From NCBI GenBank assembly GCA_003235605.1, contig QJVU01000396.1, positions 1-10,285 of the forward strand: 10,285 bases of DNA, written 5' to 3'. Below, in pieces: positions 1-6,036 of this stretch (the stretch's first letter is position 1; every line of letters starts with the position of its first letter). Source of the stretch: Planctomycetota bacterium. Its GTDB lineage: Bacteria; Planctomycetota; UBA1135; UBA2386. The notes under the pieces were generated by a model. The model was not told the origin of the DNA, did not search any database, and saw only the letters and a program-made list of their open reading frames with translations. Made by a program: the position numbers and the translations under genes.

Positions 1-99
1 GCGAACGGCGGCCTGACCACGCTGGACGGCGCAGACTACAAGTACTACAACATCCTCGGCGTGTACCAGACGTTCACGACGATCGTGCATGGCAAGTGA
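1..99 (+). CDS. TRL-like family lipoprotein, 3' end only
   Basis: The first 99 bases read in frame 1 to a TGA at 97-99 and give the last 32 residues of a protein whose start lies outside the window. Its end (TTLDGADYKYYNILGVYQTF, then TTIVHGK) lines up without gaps with the end of the next complete gene (TRIHYADYDLKLVLGLYGEF, then TTIVHGE). The D/ADY...LG.Y..(F/Y)TT.V.G(E/K) ending is characteristic of the TRL-like family (tRNA-associated locus proteins, usually small secreted lipoproteins of unknown role). It is therefore a tandem paralogue of the gene at 175-558, from which it is separated by 75 bp. The signal peptide and most of the domain cannot be seen. Family assignment rests on the short C-terminus and on its neighbour; function is unknown. 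Confidence 0.75.
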   Translation, partial: ANGGLTTLDGADYKYYNILGVYQTFTTIVHGK

Positions 100-163
100 G
101 GAAGGCATGCCGGCCTTGGCTGTCGCCTGGGCCGTTGCCTTGGCCACCGCCACCTCAGAGAAC

Positions 164-168
164 GGAGG
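164..168 (+). promoter_or_regulatory. Strong Shine-Dalgarno site for the complete TRL-like gene
   Basis: A perfect GGAGG lies 6 nt upstream of the ATG at 175. It fixes the start of the second TRL-like gene and makes it an independently well-translated cistron even if it is co-transcribed with the upstream paralogue. The 75 bp between the two genes hold no T-run terminator. Confidence 0.8.
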
Positions 169-174
169 ACACCC

Positions 175-558
175 ATGAGGAGACTCATCTCGCTTTGCTG
201 TGTGAGCGCAGCATTCCTGCTGACGTCGTGCTACAGCCTGCCTCTTGGGCCGGCCACTGCCCGATCCCGCTTGCTGCAGGCGCCCGTTCAGCCACCCCTA
301 GGGGGCATCTACACACACTACCGGGCGCCGCTGATGACGGACCTGGACAAGACACCAGCGACGGCCAGCAAGACCGGCAGGGCCACCACGATATTCCTGA
401 GGCTCTTCTACCCGGGCCTGGATATCGCACTGGACGACGCCAGCATCGAGGCCGCCGCCAGGGACGGGGGTATCACCCGGATCCACTACGCGGACTACGA
501 CCTCAAGTTGGTGCTCGGTCTCTACGGCGAGTTCACGACCATCGTACACGGAGAGTAG
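175..558 (+). CDS. TRL-like family lipoprotein
   Basis: A 127-residue protein with a short positive N-terminus (MRR), a hydrophobic core and the lipobox LTSC, giving a predicted lipidated Cys19. The next residue is Tyr, so the E. coli Asp+2 retention rule does not apply and outer-membrane sorting is expected. The mature part carries the TRL-like signature: PLGGIYTHYRAP at about 41-52, a Gly/Ala/Thr segment at 65-75, then DDASIEAAARDGGI at 87-100 and the terminal YADYDLKLVLGLYGEF-TTIVHGE block. The alternating charged and hydrophobic pattern suggests a small beta-rich fold. TRL-like proteins have no established biochemical role. The upstream fragment is a tandem copy, and a CsgG-family operon begins 93 bp downstream, which suggests a shared envelope function (inference). 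The start is fixed by the GGAGG at 164-168. Confidence 0.87.
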   Translation: MRRLISLCCVSAAFLLTSCYSLPLGPATARSRLLQAPVQPPLGGIYTHYRAPLMTDLDKTPATASKTGRATTIFLRLFYPGLDIALDDASIEAAARDGGITRIHYADYDLKLVLGLYGEFTTIVHGE

Positions 559-630
559 GCCCGGACCTGCAGACACGCCCGCGACGCTTTTTTTGCGAAG
601 CGAGCAGGGCACGGTGTCAAGGAAGCTGCA

Positions 631-655
631 GGAGCGGTCTATCATGTCCCCATGA
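631..655 (+). other. Possible leader mini-ORF (3 codons) coupled to the CsgG-family gene
   Basis: The only Shine-Dalgarno-like motif before the CsgG-family gene is GGAG at 631-634. It is 17 nt from the assigned ATG at 652, which is too far for efficient initiation, but 9 nt from another ATG at 644. That ATG opens a three-codon frame (Met-Ser-Pro) whose TGA at 653-655 overlaps the ATG at 652 as ATGA, the same overlap used at the three following gene junctions. Ribosomes could start at 644, stop at once and restart at 652. This may be coincidence; nothing shows that the tripeptide itself matters. Confidence 0.3.
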
Positions 656-1614
656 GCGGCAGTTCTTGGGTGCGATCGGGGGCGATCTCCGGACTGCTGG
701 CCGTTACCGCCTGTGTCTCGGTGTCCGACCGGGAGACCTTGGAGACACCGGCGGAAGGGCCGGCGATCAGTCCTGTCCTGCAGAAACCGCCTGGGCGCTT
801 CCTGAAGCGCAAGGTTGCGATCGCCCGGTTCACAAACGAGACCAACTATGGCAAGAGCGTGTTCCTGGACCAGCATGGGGACACGATCGGCAAGCAGGCC
901 TCGGACATCCTTGCGACCCGTCTGACGGCCAGCGAGAAGTTCCTGCTCTTGGAACGCCGGGACATGGGCAAGATCGAGGAAGAGGCGAAGCGCGGGGACC
1001 TGAAGCCGGAGCTGATCGGAGCCGACTACTTGATCCTGGGTTCGGTCACCGAGTTCGGGCGGTCCACGACCAGCGAAACCGGCGTGTTCAGCAGGACCAA
1101 GAAGCAGCGCGCCTACGCCAAGGTCAGCCTGCGCCTGGTGGATGTGCGCACCGGCCTGACGATCTACAGCGAGGAGGGGCGCGGAGAGGCTTTCGTCGAG
1201 GTCGGCAAGACCATCGGCATCGGCACTGGCGCGGGGTACGACTCGACCCTCAACGAGAAGGCGATCTCCGCGGCCATCTCCAAGGTCGTGAGCAATCTCG
1301 CCGAGAACCTGCTGGAACGGCCGTGGCAGAGCTACGTGCTCAGCGCCGACGACGGCAAGATCGTCATCGGCGGCGGTGCTTCCCAGGGTGTCGCGCCCGG
1401 CGACCGGTTCGCGGTGCTGCGCCGGGGGAAGCGCCTCAAGAACCCGCAGACCGGCAGCTCGATAGAGATGCCGGGCACCAGGATCGCGACGATCGAGGTG
1501 GCCACGACGTTCGGCAGCACGGTGCAGGACGAAGGCGCCATCTGCAAGCTGGTCACGGGTACCGTCGATCCCGCGGAGATCAGCGAGCTTCTGGTACAGG
1601 AGAGCAAGGAATGA
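652..1614 (+). CDS. CsgG/HfaB-family outer-membrane lipoprotein
   Basis: A 320-residue protein with a signal peptide ending in the lipobox VTAC (lipidated Cys21, +2 Val). Residues about 53-225 are the CsgG-like domain: KVAIARFTNETNYGKSVF at 54-71, a helix with ASDILATRLTASEKFLLLER (83-102), DMGKIEEE, the strand ADYLILGSVTEFG (124-136), and KVSLRLVDVRTGLTIYS (157-173). The long Gly/Ser-rich stretch 186-200 corresponds to the region that becomes membrane-spanning strands in CsgG pores. Residues about 226-320 are an extra beta domain with GGASQGVAPGDRFAVLRRG, like the C-terminal domain of FlgT-type proteins, which E. coli CsgG (277 aa) lacks. CsgG forms an outer-membrane secretion channel for curli, but no curli subunit or CsgE/CsgF gene is visible here, so the cargo is unknown. 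It is the first gene of the ATGA-coupled lipoprotein operon. ATG 652 is the first ATG of the frame. Confidence 0.87.
   Translation: MSGSSWVRSGAISGLLAVTACVSVSDRETLETPAEGPAISPVLQKPPGRFLKRKVAIARFTNETNYGKSVFLDQHGDTIGKQASDILATRLTASEKFLLLERRDMGKIEEEAKRGDLKPELIGADYLILGSVTEFGRSTTSETGVFSRTKKQRAYAKVSLRLVDVRTGLTIYSEEGRGEAFVEVGKTIGIGTGAGYDSTLNEKAISAAISKVVSNLAENLLERPWQSYVLSADDGKIVIGGGASQGVAPGDRFAVLRRGKRLKNPQTGSSIEMPGTRIATIEVATTFGSTVQDEGAICKLVTGTVDPAEISELLVQESKE
1598..1602 (+). promoter_or_regulatory. Shine-Dalgarno site inside the CsgG-family gene for the next lipoprotein
   Basis: AGGAG ends 8 nt before the ATG at 1611. A second weaker AAGGA directly abuts the start. It lies within the last codons of the CsgG-family gene and decides the start of the 108-residue lipoprotein, excluding much longer upstream readings of that frame. 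Confidence 0.7.
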
Positions 1615-1937
1615 GGCGCCTCACTTCGTCGTCGTGCCTGGCCGCGCTCCTGGTGCTGGCCGCGACGGGCTGCGCCTGGCGCAAGATCGAGGAGCAGCAC
1701 CAAATGGAGGCTCGCAGCTACGTGCGCCCGGTGGGCAACACAGCGGGGGCCACGGTGACACTCACGGGCAAACGCACCTACAACTTCGTCATCGGGCAGC
1801 GCACCACGAGCGACAGTCCGCGCTATGCGGTGGACCCGGGCAACTACCGGGTCACGGTGCAACGCGGCGGCCAGATCGTCTTGGACCGGATGCTGTTGCT
1901 TGCCGACGGCGAGACACGGGAGCTGCGTGTGCAATGA
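1611..1937 (+). CDS. Small lipoprotein of unrecognised family, possible PEGA-like beta-sandwich
   Basis: A 108-residue protein starting at the ATG that overlaps the CsgG-family stop codon (ATGA at 1611-1614). Its signal peptide begins MRR, has a Leu/Ala-rich core and ends in ATGC, giving lipidated Cys21 with Ala at +2. The mature part (about 88 residues) has a charged segment (WRKIEEQHQMEARSY, 23-37) and then alternating beta-type segments: GATVTLTGKRTYNFVIG (47-63) and YAVDPGNYRVTVQRGGQIVL (72-91), ending in DGETRELRV. The pattern proline-glycine-x-tyrosine, strand, 'RGG', strand, 'DGET' recalls PEGA or carboxypeptidase-regulatory-like surface domains. That is a resemblance of pattern, not a firm assignment. 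The reading frame is open far upstream of 1611, but only the part from 1611 is credible: it alone has a signal peptide, a ribosome site and no overlap with established genes. The position between CsgG and DUF4810 suggests that it belongs to the same complex (inference). Confidence 0.82.
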   Translation: MRRLTSSSCLAALLVLAATGCAWRKIEEQHQMEARSYVRPVGNTAGATVTLTGKRTYNFVIGQRTTSDSPRYAVDPGNYRVTVQRGGQIVLDRMLLLADGETRELRVQ

Positions 1938-2329
1938 GGGCAGCGGTCTCGAGACCGGCTCTGCTGTGCTTGCTGCTGCCTCTGGCGGCTGTTGCCACGG
2001 GCTGCAAGAGCGCCTGGGAGCGTCACGACGAGGTGCACTACGTCGCCATCAAGACGCCGTCCCCCGAGACCGCGCAGGCCTACGCCAAGCTGCTGGAGGA
2101 GATCATCCAGAACGCGGAGAAGGCCAACACCCGTCCACCGGCGGGCGTGTGCGCTGAGTATGCCTACTACCAGGCCAAGCTCGGCCGCCTGGACATCGGG
2201 GGGCCATACCTGGAGAAGGAGGCCCAGTACTACCCCGAGGCAAGGACCTTCCTGACAGCGTTCCGGAGGTTCCTCGGGGGAGTGACCCCGTTCTCGAGCA
2301 CCCCCGCACAGCAGGGCCCCTCGCAATGA
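1934..2329 (+). CDS. DUF4810-family lipoprotein
   Basis: A 131-residue protein starting at the ATG that overlaps the previous stop (ATGA 1934-1937), with GGGAG at 1918-1922 as a plausible but distant ribosome site. The signal peptide contains a long Leu/Ala core and ends in ATGC, giving Cys24 with Lys at +2. The mature part is helical: TAQAYAKLLEEIIQNAEKA (47-65), then the family-typical RPPAGVCAEYAYYQAKLG (67-84), and YLEKEAQYYPEARTFLTAF (92-110), corresponding to the DUF4810 pattern of PPG-x-x-AE, a short repeat-like helix pair and EK-x-x-x-x-PE. It looks like one TPR-like hairpin. A Pro/Ser/Gln-rich tail follows. DUF4810 proteins are commonly encoded between a CsgG-family gene and a DUF799 gene, exactly the order seen here. 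The molecular role is not established. The frame continues open upstream to 1634, but that longer form would lack a signal peptide at its start. Confidence 0.82.
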   Translation: MRAAVSRPALLCLLLPLAAVATGCKSAWERHDEVHYVAIKTPSPETAQAYAKLLEEIIQNAEKANTRPPAGVCAEYAYYQAKLGRLDIGGPYLEKEAQYYPEARTFLTAFRRFLGGVTPFSSTPAQQGPSQ

Positions 2330-3078
2330 AGAAGGCTGTCAAGAGGGCCGCCAGTGTCCTGGTGGTGCTAGGGCTCCCCGCCTGTGCCTCGAGCCCCCAG
2401 TCAGTCCGGGACTACCAGCGCTTCTACGAGAGCGCGCCCTACACCGTGGTAGTGCTGCCGGCAACGAACACGAGCACCGACGCCGAAGCGCCACGCTTCT
2501 ACCTCTCGACGATCACCCGCCCCCTCGTGGACCGCGGCTACTACGTGATCCCCGTCGAGGCGACGGCGGAGATGCTGGCGGCCGAAGGACTTGCGGAGGG
2601 GGGTGCCCTCGAAGACGTGAACCCCAAGAAGTTCCGGGAGCACTTCGGCGCCGATTCGGTCCTCTACGTGACGATCAACCAGTGGGACACCAGCTACGTG
2701 GTGTTTGCCTCGTCAGTGACCGTCGCCATGCACTACCGGCTGGTGCACACGGATTCGGGGGAGGTGCTCTGGGAGGAGCATGCTGCCCATACGGTGCGTT
2801 CCCAGCAATCGGACAAGAGCGGGGGGCTTGCAGGGTTGATTGCCGGGCTCATCGTGGACAGCGTCAGCGCTGCCGTCACCGCCGCGGGCACCGAGTACGT
2901 CGAGCTGGCGCGGACCGCAAACCAGCGCGGTCTGGCCTCCCTGCCGCCAGGGCCCTACAACCCGAGCTTCGAAGAGGCCAAGAAGAAGAACCTGGAGGCC
3001 TGGGAGAAGGCCCAGCGCGAGAAACAGGCGGCTGCCAAGCAGAAGGGTGGCGCGGAAAGCGGCTCGGGCTCCAGTTGA
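2326..3078 (+). CDS. DUF799/GNA1162-family putative lipoprotein
   Basis: A 250-residue protein starting in an ATGA overlap with the DUF4810 gene. The signal peptide (MKKAVKRAAS, then VLVVLGL) ends in LPAC, giving Cys20; Pro at the -2 position is unusual for a lipobox but tolerable. Family hallmarks follow in order: YTVVVLPATNTSTDAEAP (39-56), the strand RPLVDRGYYVIPVEAT (65-80), HFGADSVLYVTINQWDTSY (107-125), and DSGEVLWEEHAAHTV (143-157). A small hydrophobic segment, GGLAGLIAGLIVDSV (166-180), could touch the membrane. LPPGPYNP follows at 206-213, and the end (214-240) is highly charged and Lys/Glu/Ala-rich, probably an extended helix or coiled coil. GNA1162 of Neisseria meningitidis belongs to this family and has a fold related to the TolB/CsgG N-terminal alpha-beta domain. 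The role is unknown. It is the last gene of the block; 47 bp without a recognisable terminator separate it from bipA. Confidence 0.87.
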   Translation: MKKAVKRAASVLVVLGLPACASSPQSVRDYQRFYESAPYTVVVLPATNTSTDAEAPRFYLSTITRPLVDRGYYVIPVEATAEMLAAEGLAEGGALEDVNPKKFREHFGADSVLYVTINQWDTSYVVFASSVTVAMHYRLVHTDSGEVLWEEHAAHTVRSQQSDKSGGLAGLIAGLIVDSVSAAVTAAGTEYVELARTANQRGLASLPPGPYNPSFEEAKKKNLEAWEKAQREKQAAAKQKGGAESGSGSS

Positions 3079-3125
3079 CTCGCTGACCGCCGCTCGCCAG
3101 AATCCCCGACCTTTCTCCCGCCCCG

Positions 3126-5024
3126 GTGACTTCCGCTTCTGCTTCTCCGGCCCCAGACCACCCGCCCGGCATCCGCAACGTCGCGATCATCGCCCACGTG
3201 GATCACGGCAAGACGACGCTGGTGGATGCGATGCTGAAGCAGACGGGCCTGTTCCGCGCCAACCAGCAGGTTGAGGAGTGCGTGCTGGACTCCAACGAGC
3301 TGGAGCGGGAGCGGGGCATCACCATCCTGGCCAAGAACACCGTCGTCACCTGGCGCGGGGTGAAGATCAACATCATCGACACGCCGGGCCATGCGGACTT
3401 CGGTGGCGAGGTGGAGCGGGTCCTGTCGATGGCGGATGGAGTCCTGCTGTTGGTGGATGCGGCGGAGGGTCCGATGCCGCAGACACGGTTCGTGTTGAGC
3501 AAGGCCTTCGAGTATCACCTGCGGCCCATCGTCCTGATCAACAAGGTCGACAAGCCAGACCAGCGCAGCCACGAGGTCGTCAACGAGATCTATGACCTGT
3601 TCATCGACCTGGATGCAGACGAAGACCAGTTGGAGTTCCCGGTCCTGTACGGGTCCGGGCGCCAGGGCTGGGTCAGTGCGGAGCCGGGCTCCGCTGCGAC
3701 AGGAGCCGGGACCCATGGGACAACTGCTGTCGGAGCGGAACCCGGCACCGTCCCGTTGGCACCGCTGTTCGAGAGCATCCTGGACCACATCCCCGCGCCT
3801 CCGGACGATCCCGGCGGCGCCCTGCAGTTCCGGGTCACCACCCTGGACTGGTCCGACTACGTGGGGCGTATCGCGATCGGGCGAGTACACCGTGGCCGGC
3901 TGCGGGCAGGGGAGAAGGTGATCCGTGTGGCGGTGGACGGCTCTCGGCAGGAGGTCGTCGTGCGCGGCCTCCACACCTTCGAGGGGCTGGGCCAGCGGGA
4001 GGTCGAAGAGGTACTGGCTGGGGACCTGTGTGGGATCCACGGTGTGGACCCGATCTCGATCGGCGACTCGCTCGTGGACATCGATGCGGTGGAGCCGCTG
4101 CCACCCGTGCGCATCGACGAACCCACGATGAGCATCGTCCTGCGAGTGAACGACTCGCCGTTTGCGGGCCGGGACGGACGGTACGTCACCAGCCGGCACC
4201 TCAAGGAGCGTCTGGACCGGGAGCTGCGGACCAATGTCGCACTCAGGGTGGAGCCCACGGATTCTCCGGATCGTTTCAAGGTCTCCGGACGCGGGGTGAT
4301 GCACCTGGGATTCCTGCTGGAGTCCATGCGGCGGGAAGGCTACGAGTTCGCCGTCAGCAAGCCCGAGGTGATCTACCACGAGGATCCCGAGAGCGGCGCA
4401 CAGCTGGAACCCATCGAGCTGTTGTATGTCGACACGCCACAGCAGAGCACTGGCAAGATCATCGAGATCCTCGGGGAACGGCGCGCCGAGCTTCGACACA
4501 TGGACAAGAAGGGGCGGTTCCAGAGGCTGGAGTTCACGGTTCCCGCACGCGGCCTCATCGGCGTGCGCAACAGGGTCCTGAACGCCAGCTCGGGCGAAGC
4601 CACCATGCACCATGTCTTCCATGAGTACGGCCCCTACCGCGGGGACATTGCCGGCCGCAGCCTGGGGGTGCTGGTTTCCATGGCGCCGGGCAAGGCGACC
4701 TTCTACTCCCTCGATGCCCTGCGGGACCGTGGCACCTTCTTCCTGCACCCCCAGACCGACATCTACGAGGGCATGATCGTGGGGGAGAACTGCCGCGAAG
4801 GCGACCTGGTCGTGAACCTGGCCCGGGAGAAGAAGCTGACCAACATCCGGTCCTCCACCAAGGAGAGCTTCGTGAAGCTGCTGCCACCGCGGGTGCTCAG
4901 CCTGGAGGACGCGCTGGAGTACGTGGGGGACGACGAGCTCGTCGAAGTGACGCCACGACACATCCGCCTGCGCAAGCGCAAGCTCAAGGAGAAGGACCGC
5001 AGGCGCGACGAACGGCAGAGATAG
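3126..5024 (+). CDS. bipA: Translational GTPase BipA/TypA
   Basis: A 632-residue protein of the EF-G-like GTPase group that acts on the ribosome, mainly in ribosome assembly and adaptation to cold or stress. G1 is AHVDHGKT (23-30), switch I RERGITIL (61-68), G3 [15 protein letters not shown] (85-99) with the catalytic His89, then [13 protein letters not shown]4 NKVD (139-142) and the G5 region YGSGRQG (175-181). Domain II begins near 233, domain III spans about 330-415, and a domain V-like region with the family-specific [10 protein letters not shown] (473-482) is followed by the BipA C-terminal domain ([28 protein letters not shown]) and a basic tail. It is about 20-25 residues longer than typical BipA. 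The excess is a short N-terminal extension and an Ala/Gly/Pro-rich insert at about 182-211. GTG 3126 is the only conventional start between the in-frame stop at 3084 and the G1 motif, yet no Shine-Dalgarno motif precedes it. Confidence 0.97.
   Translation: MTSASASPAPDHPPGIRNVAIIAHVDHGKTTLVDAMLKQTGLFRANQQVEECVLDSNELERERGITILAKNTVVTWRGVKINIIDTPGHADFGGEVERVLSMADGVLLLVDAAEGPMPQTRFVLSKAFEYHLRPIVLINKVDKPDQRSHEVVNEIYDLFIDLDADEDQLEFPVLYGSGRQGWVSAEPGSAATGAGTHGTTAVGAEPGTVPLAPLFESILDHIPAPPDDPGGALQFRVTTLDWSDYVGRIAIGRVHRGRLRAGEKVIRVAVDGSRQEVVVRGLHTFEGLGQREVEEVLAGDLCGIHGVDPISIGDSLVDIDAVEPLPPVRIDEPTMSIVLRVNDSPFAGRDGRYVTSRHLKERLDRELRTNVALRVEPTDSPDRFKVSGRGVMHLGFLLESMRREGYEFAVSKPEVIYHEDPESGAQLEPIELLYVDTPQQSTGKIIEILGERRAELRHMDKKGRFQRLEFTVPARGLIGVRNRVLNASSGEATMHHVFHEYGPYRGDIAGRSLGVLVSMAPGKATFYSLDALRDRGTFFLHPQTDIYEGMIVGENCREGDLVVNLAREKKLTNIRSSTKESFVKLLPPRVLSLEDALEYVGDDELVEVTPRHIRLRKRKLKEKDRRRDERQR
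3678..3694 (+). repeat. Inverted repeat inside the bipA insert
   Basis: GCGGAGCC (3678-3685) and GGCTCCGC (3687-3694) are perfect 8-base inverted arms around one central G. In RNA this could fold as a 6-bp GC stem with a 5-nt loop. A second palindrome, CCCATGGG, lies 17 bases further on at 3712-3719. Both fall in the part of bipA coding for the non-conserved insert, so the structure may be a trace of how the insert arose, or chance in GC-rich sequence. Confidence 0.5.
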
Positions 5025-5039
5025 ACCCGGACTCTGCCG

Positions 5040-6017
5040 TCATCGGCGGGCGGCCAGGATCTCCATGCGGAACCTCACCTTGGGATCGGAGGGTCGGAAG
5101 CCCTCGATTGCCACGATGCCGCCGGAGAGACGGTAGGGGCTTTCGGGCTCGGTCACCCAGACGATGGCGTCCAGAACCGGACTGCCGTTGGCGCTCAGGC
5201 GCAGTGTCGTGCGGTAGCCGGAGAGTCGAGAAAGCTCGCCGCCCAGATGGCTGTCGGGCAGGGTTTTCGCGTTCGTGAGCTGGGCGTTCAGGCTGAGAGA
5301 CACGCCGCCGTGAAACAGGATGGAGAAGACGCTCGGCCGATCGATGATCTTCCAGAGCATTGAGGAGAGCAGCTCGTTCTCCCTGATGATGCGCAGGAAG
5401 GCGGTCAGGGTAGCGAAGCCGCCGAACATCTGGCGCGCCGCCTCGGCCCGGGCCAGCTTCCTGCCCCGATAGTCCAAATCCCCGGGCTGCGCCTCGACGA
5501 GCAGCTGCGCCAGCTCGCAGGAGCAGACAAAGCCCTGGGTGAGAAAGTCCCAGGGCGCGTAGACCGTGGAGCCCCCGAGCTTCTTGCCAGCGCTGTCCAG
5601 CAGCGTGACCTGCACCCGGCGGCGCCGGGAGTCGTAGTCCAGGGAGCCGCCGGGGGCCTTGATCTGCTGGTGGATGATCCCGGGCGCGAACGGCTCCCGC
5701 ACCTCGATCTTCAGCAGCCAGCGCTGGATCCTGCCCCGCAGGTCGAGCTCCAGGCCGAACAGGATGGACTCGGGGATCGAGTCGTTTGCGGAGGGATCCT
5801 GGGGGTCGAAACCGGAAAGCAGCCGCGCAGCACCGGGGAAGCGGTCCGGGACAAGGGGCTCCCGCTGCTCGAGCACCTCCGTGACGGACACCTGCGTCGA
5901 CGCGCAGGCGGCAAGCGCCGCCAGGAATCCCAGGAGGATTCCCGACGACAAGCTCGACGGGAAACCTGGCGGAACTGTCGGGTGGTGGCGGGCAGCGAGC
6001 ATGCAGCCAGAATACAC
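5040..6017 (-). CDS. Putative lipoprotein of unrecognised family
   Basis: Read from a GTG at 6015-6017 this gives 325 residues. A hydrophobic segment (SSGILLGFLAALAAC) ends in the lipobox LAAC, with Cys38 the likely lipidation site and Ala at +2. The mature part is mixed alpha/beta and shows ESILFGLELDLRGRIQRWLL (84-103), QVTLLDSAGKKLGGSTVY (136-153), a CSC pair at 165-167, a helical region ARAEAARQMFGGFATLTAFL (189-208) and beta-type sequence to the end, including FRMEILAARR. I do not recognise the family and assign no function. The start is uncertain: an ATG at 6000-6002 gives a shorter, still long n-region, and a TTG at 5949-5951 would give a minimal signal peptide. None has a clear Shine-Dalgarno site. 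The gene ends 15 bp from bipA (convergent) and starts 19 bp from rnc (divergent). The third-position GC bias of this frame supports real coding. Confidence 0.8.
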   Translation of the reverse strand: MYSGCMLAARHHPTVPPGFPSSLSSGILLGFLAALAACASTQVSVTEVLEQREPLVPDRFPGAARLLSGFDPQDPSANDSIPESILFGLELDLRGRIQRWLLKIEVREPFAPGIIHQQIKAPGGSLDYDSRRRRVQVTLLDSAGKKLGGSTVYAPWDFLTQGFVCSCELAQLLVEAQPGDLDYRGRKLARAEAARQMFGGFATLTAFLRIIRENELLSSMLWKIIDRPSVFSILFHGGVSLSLNAQLTNAKTLPDSHLGGELSRLSGYRTTLRLSANGSPVLDAIVWVTEPESPYRLSGGIVAIEGFRPSDPKVRFRMEILAARR

Positions 6018-6036
6018 GTTTGGATAAGATCCGCGC

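Noticed and set aside
581..601. A run of seven T (588-594) after the second TRL-like gene as a rho-independent terminator.
   Set aside because: The T-run is not preceded by a stable hairpin. Complementary bases (GCGACGC and GCGAAGC) flank it so that the T-run would sit in the loop, which is not terminator geometry.
614..645. TATCAT at 640-645 as a -10 promoter element giving a leaderless transcript at ATG 652.
   Set aside because: It matches five of six consensus bases, but no acceptable -35 element lies at the right distance and it overlaps the start region, so it is not supported enough to list.
96..1610. A very long plus-strand open frame running into the small lipoprotein gene (in all to 1937, about 613 residues).
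   Set aside because: It crosses two genes with clear family signatures in other frames. Its upstream part is Arg/Gly/Pro-rich out-of-frame translation of GC-rich coding DNA. Only the part from ATG 1611 has a ribosome site and a signal peptide.
2955..4961. A 668-residue minus-strand open frame opposite bipA.
   Set aside because: It shows the same kind of antisense shadow composition and no recognisable domain, while the plus strand carries all G motifs of BipA.
5025..5039. A shared bidirectional terminator between the convergent bipA and lipoprotein genes.
   Set aside because: The 15-bp gap holds no inverted repeat or T/A run; any terminator must be factor-dependent or lie inside the coding ends.
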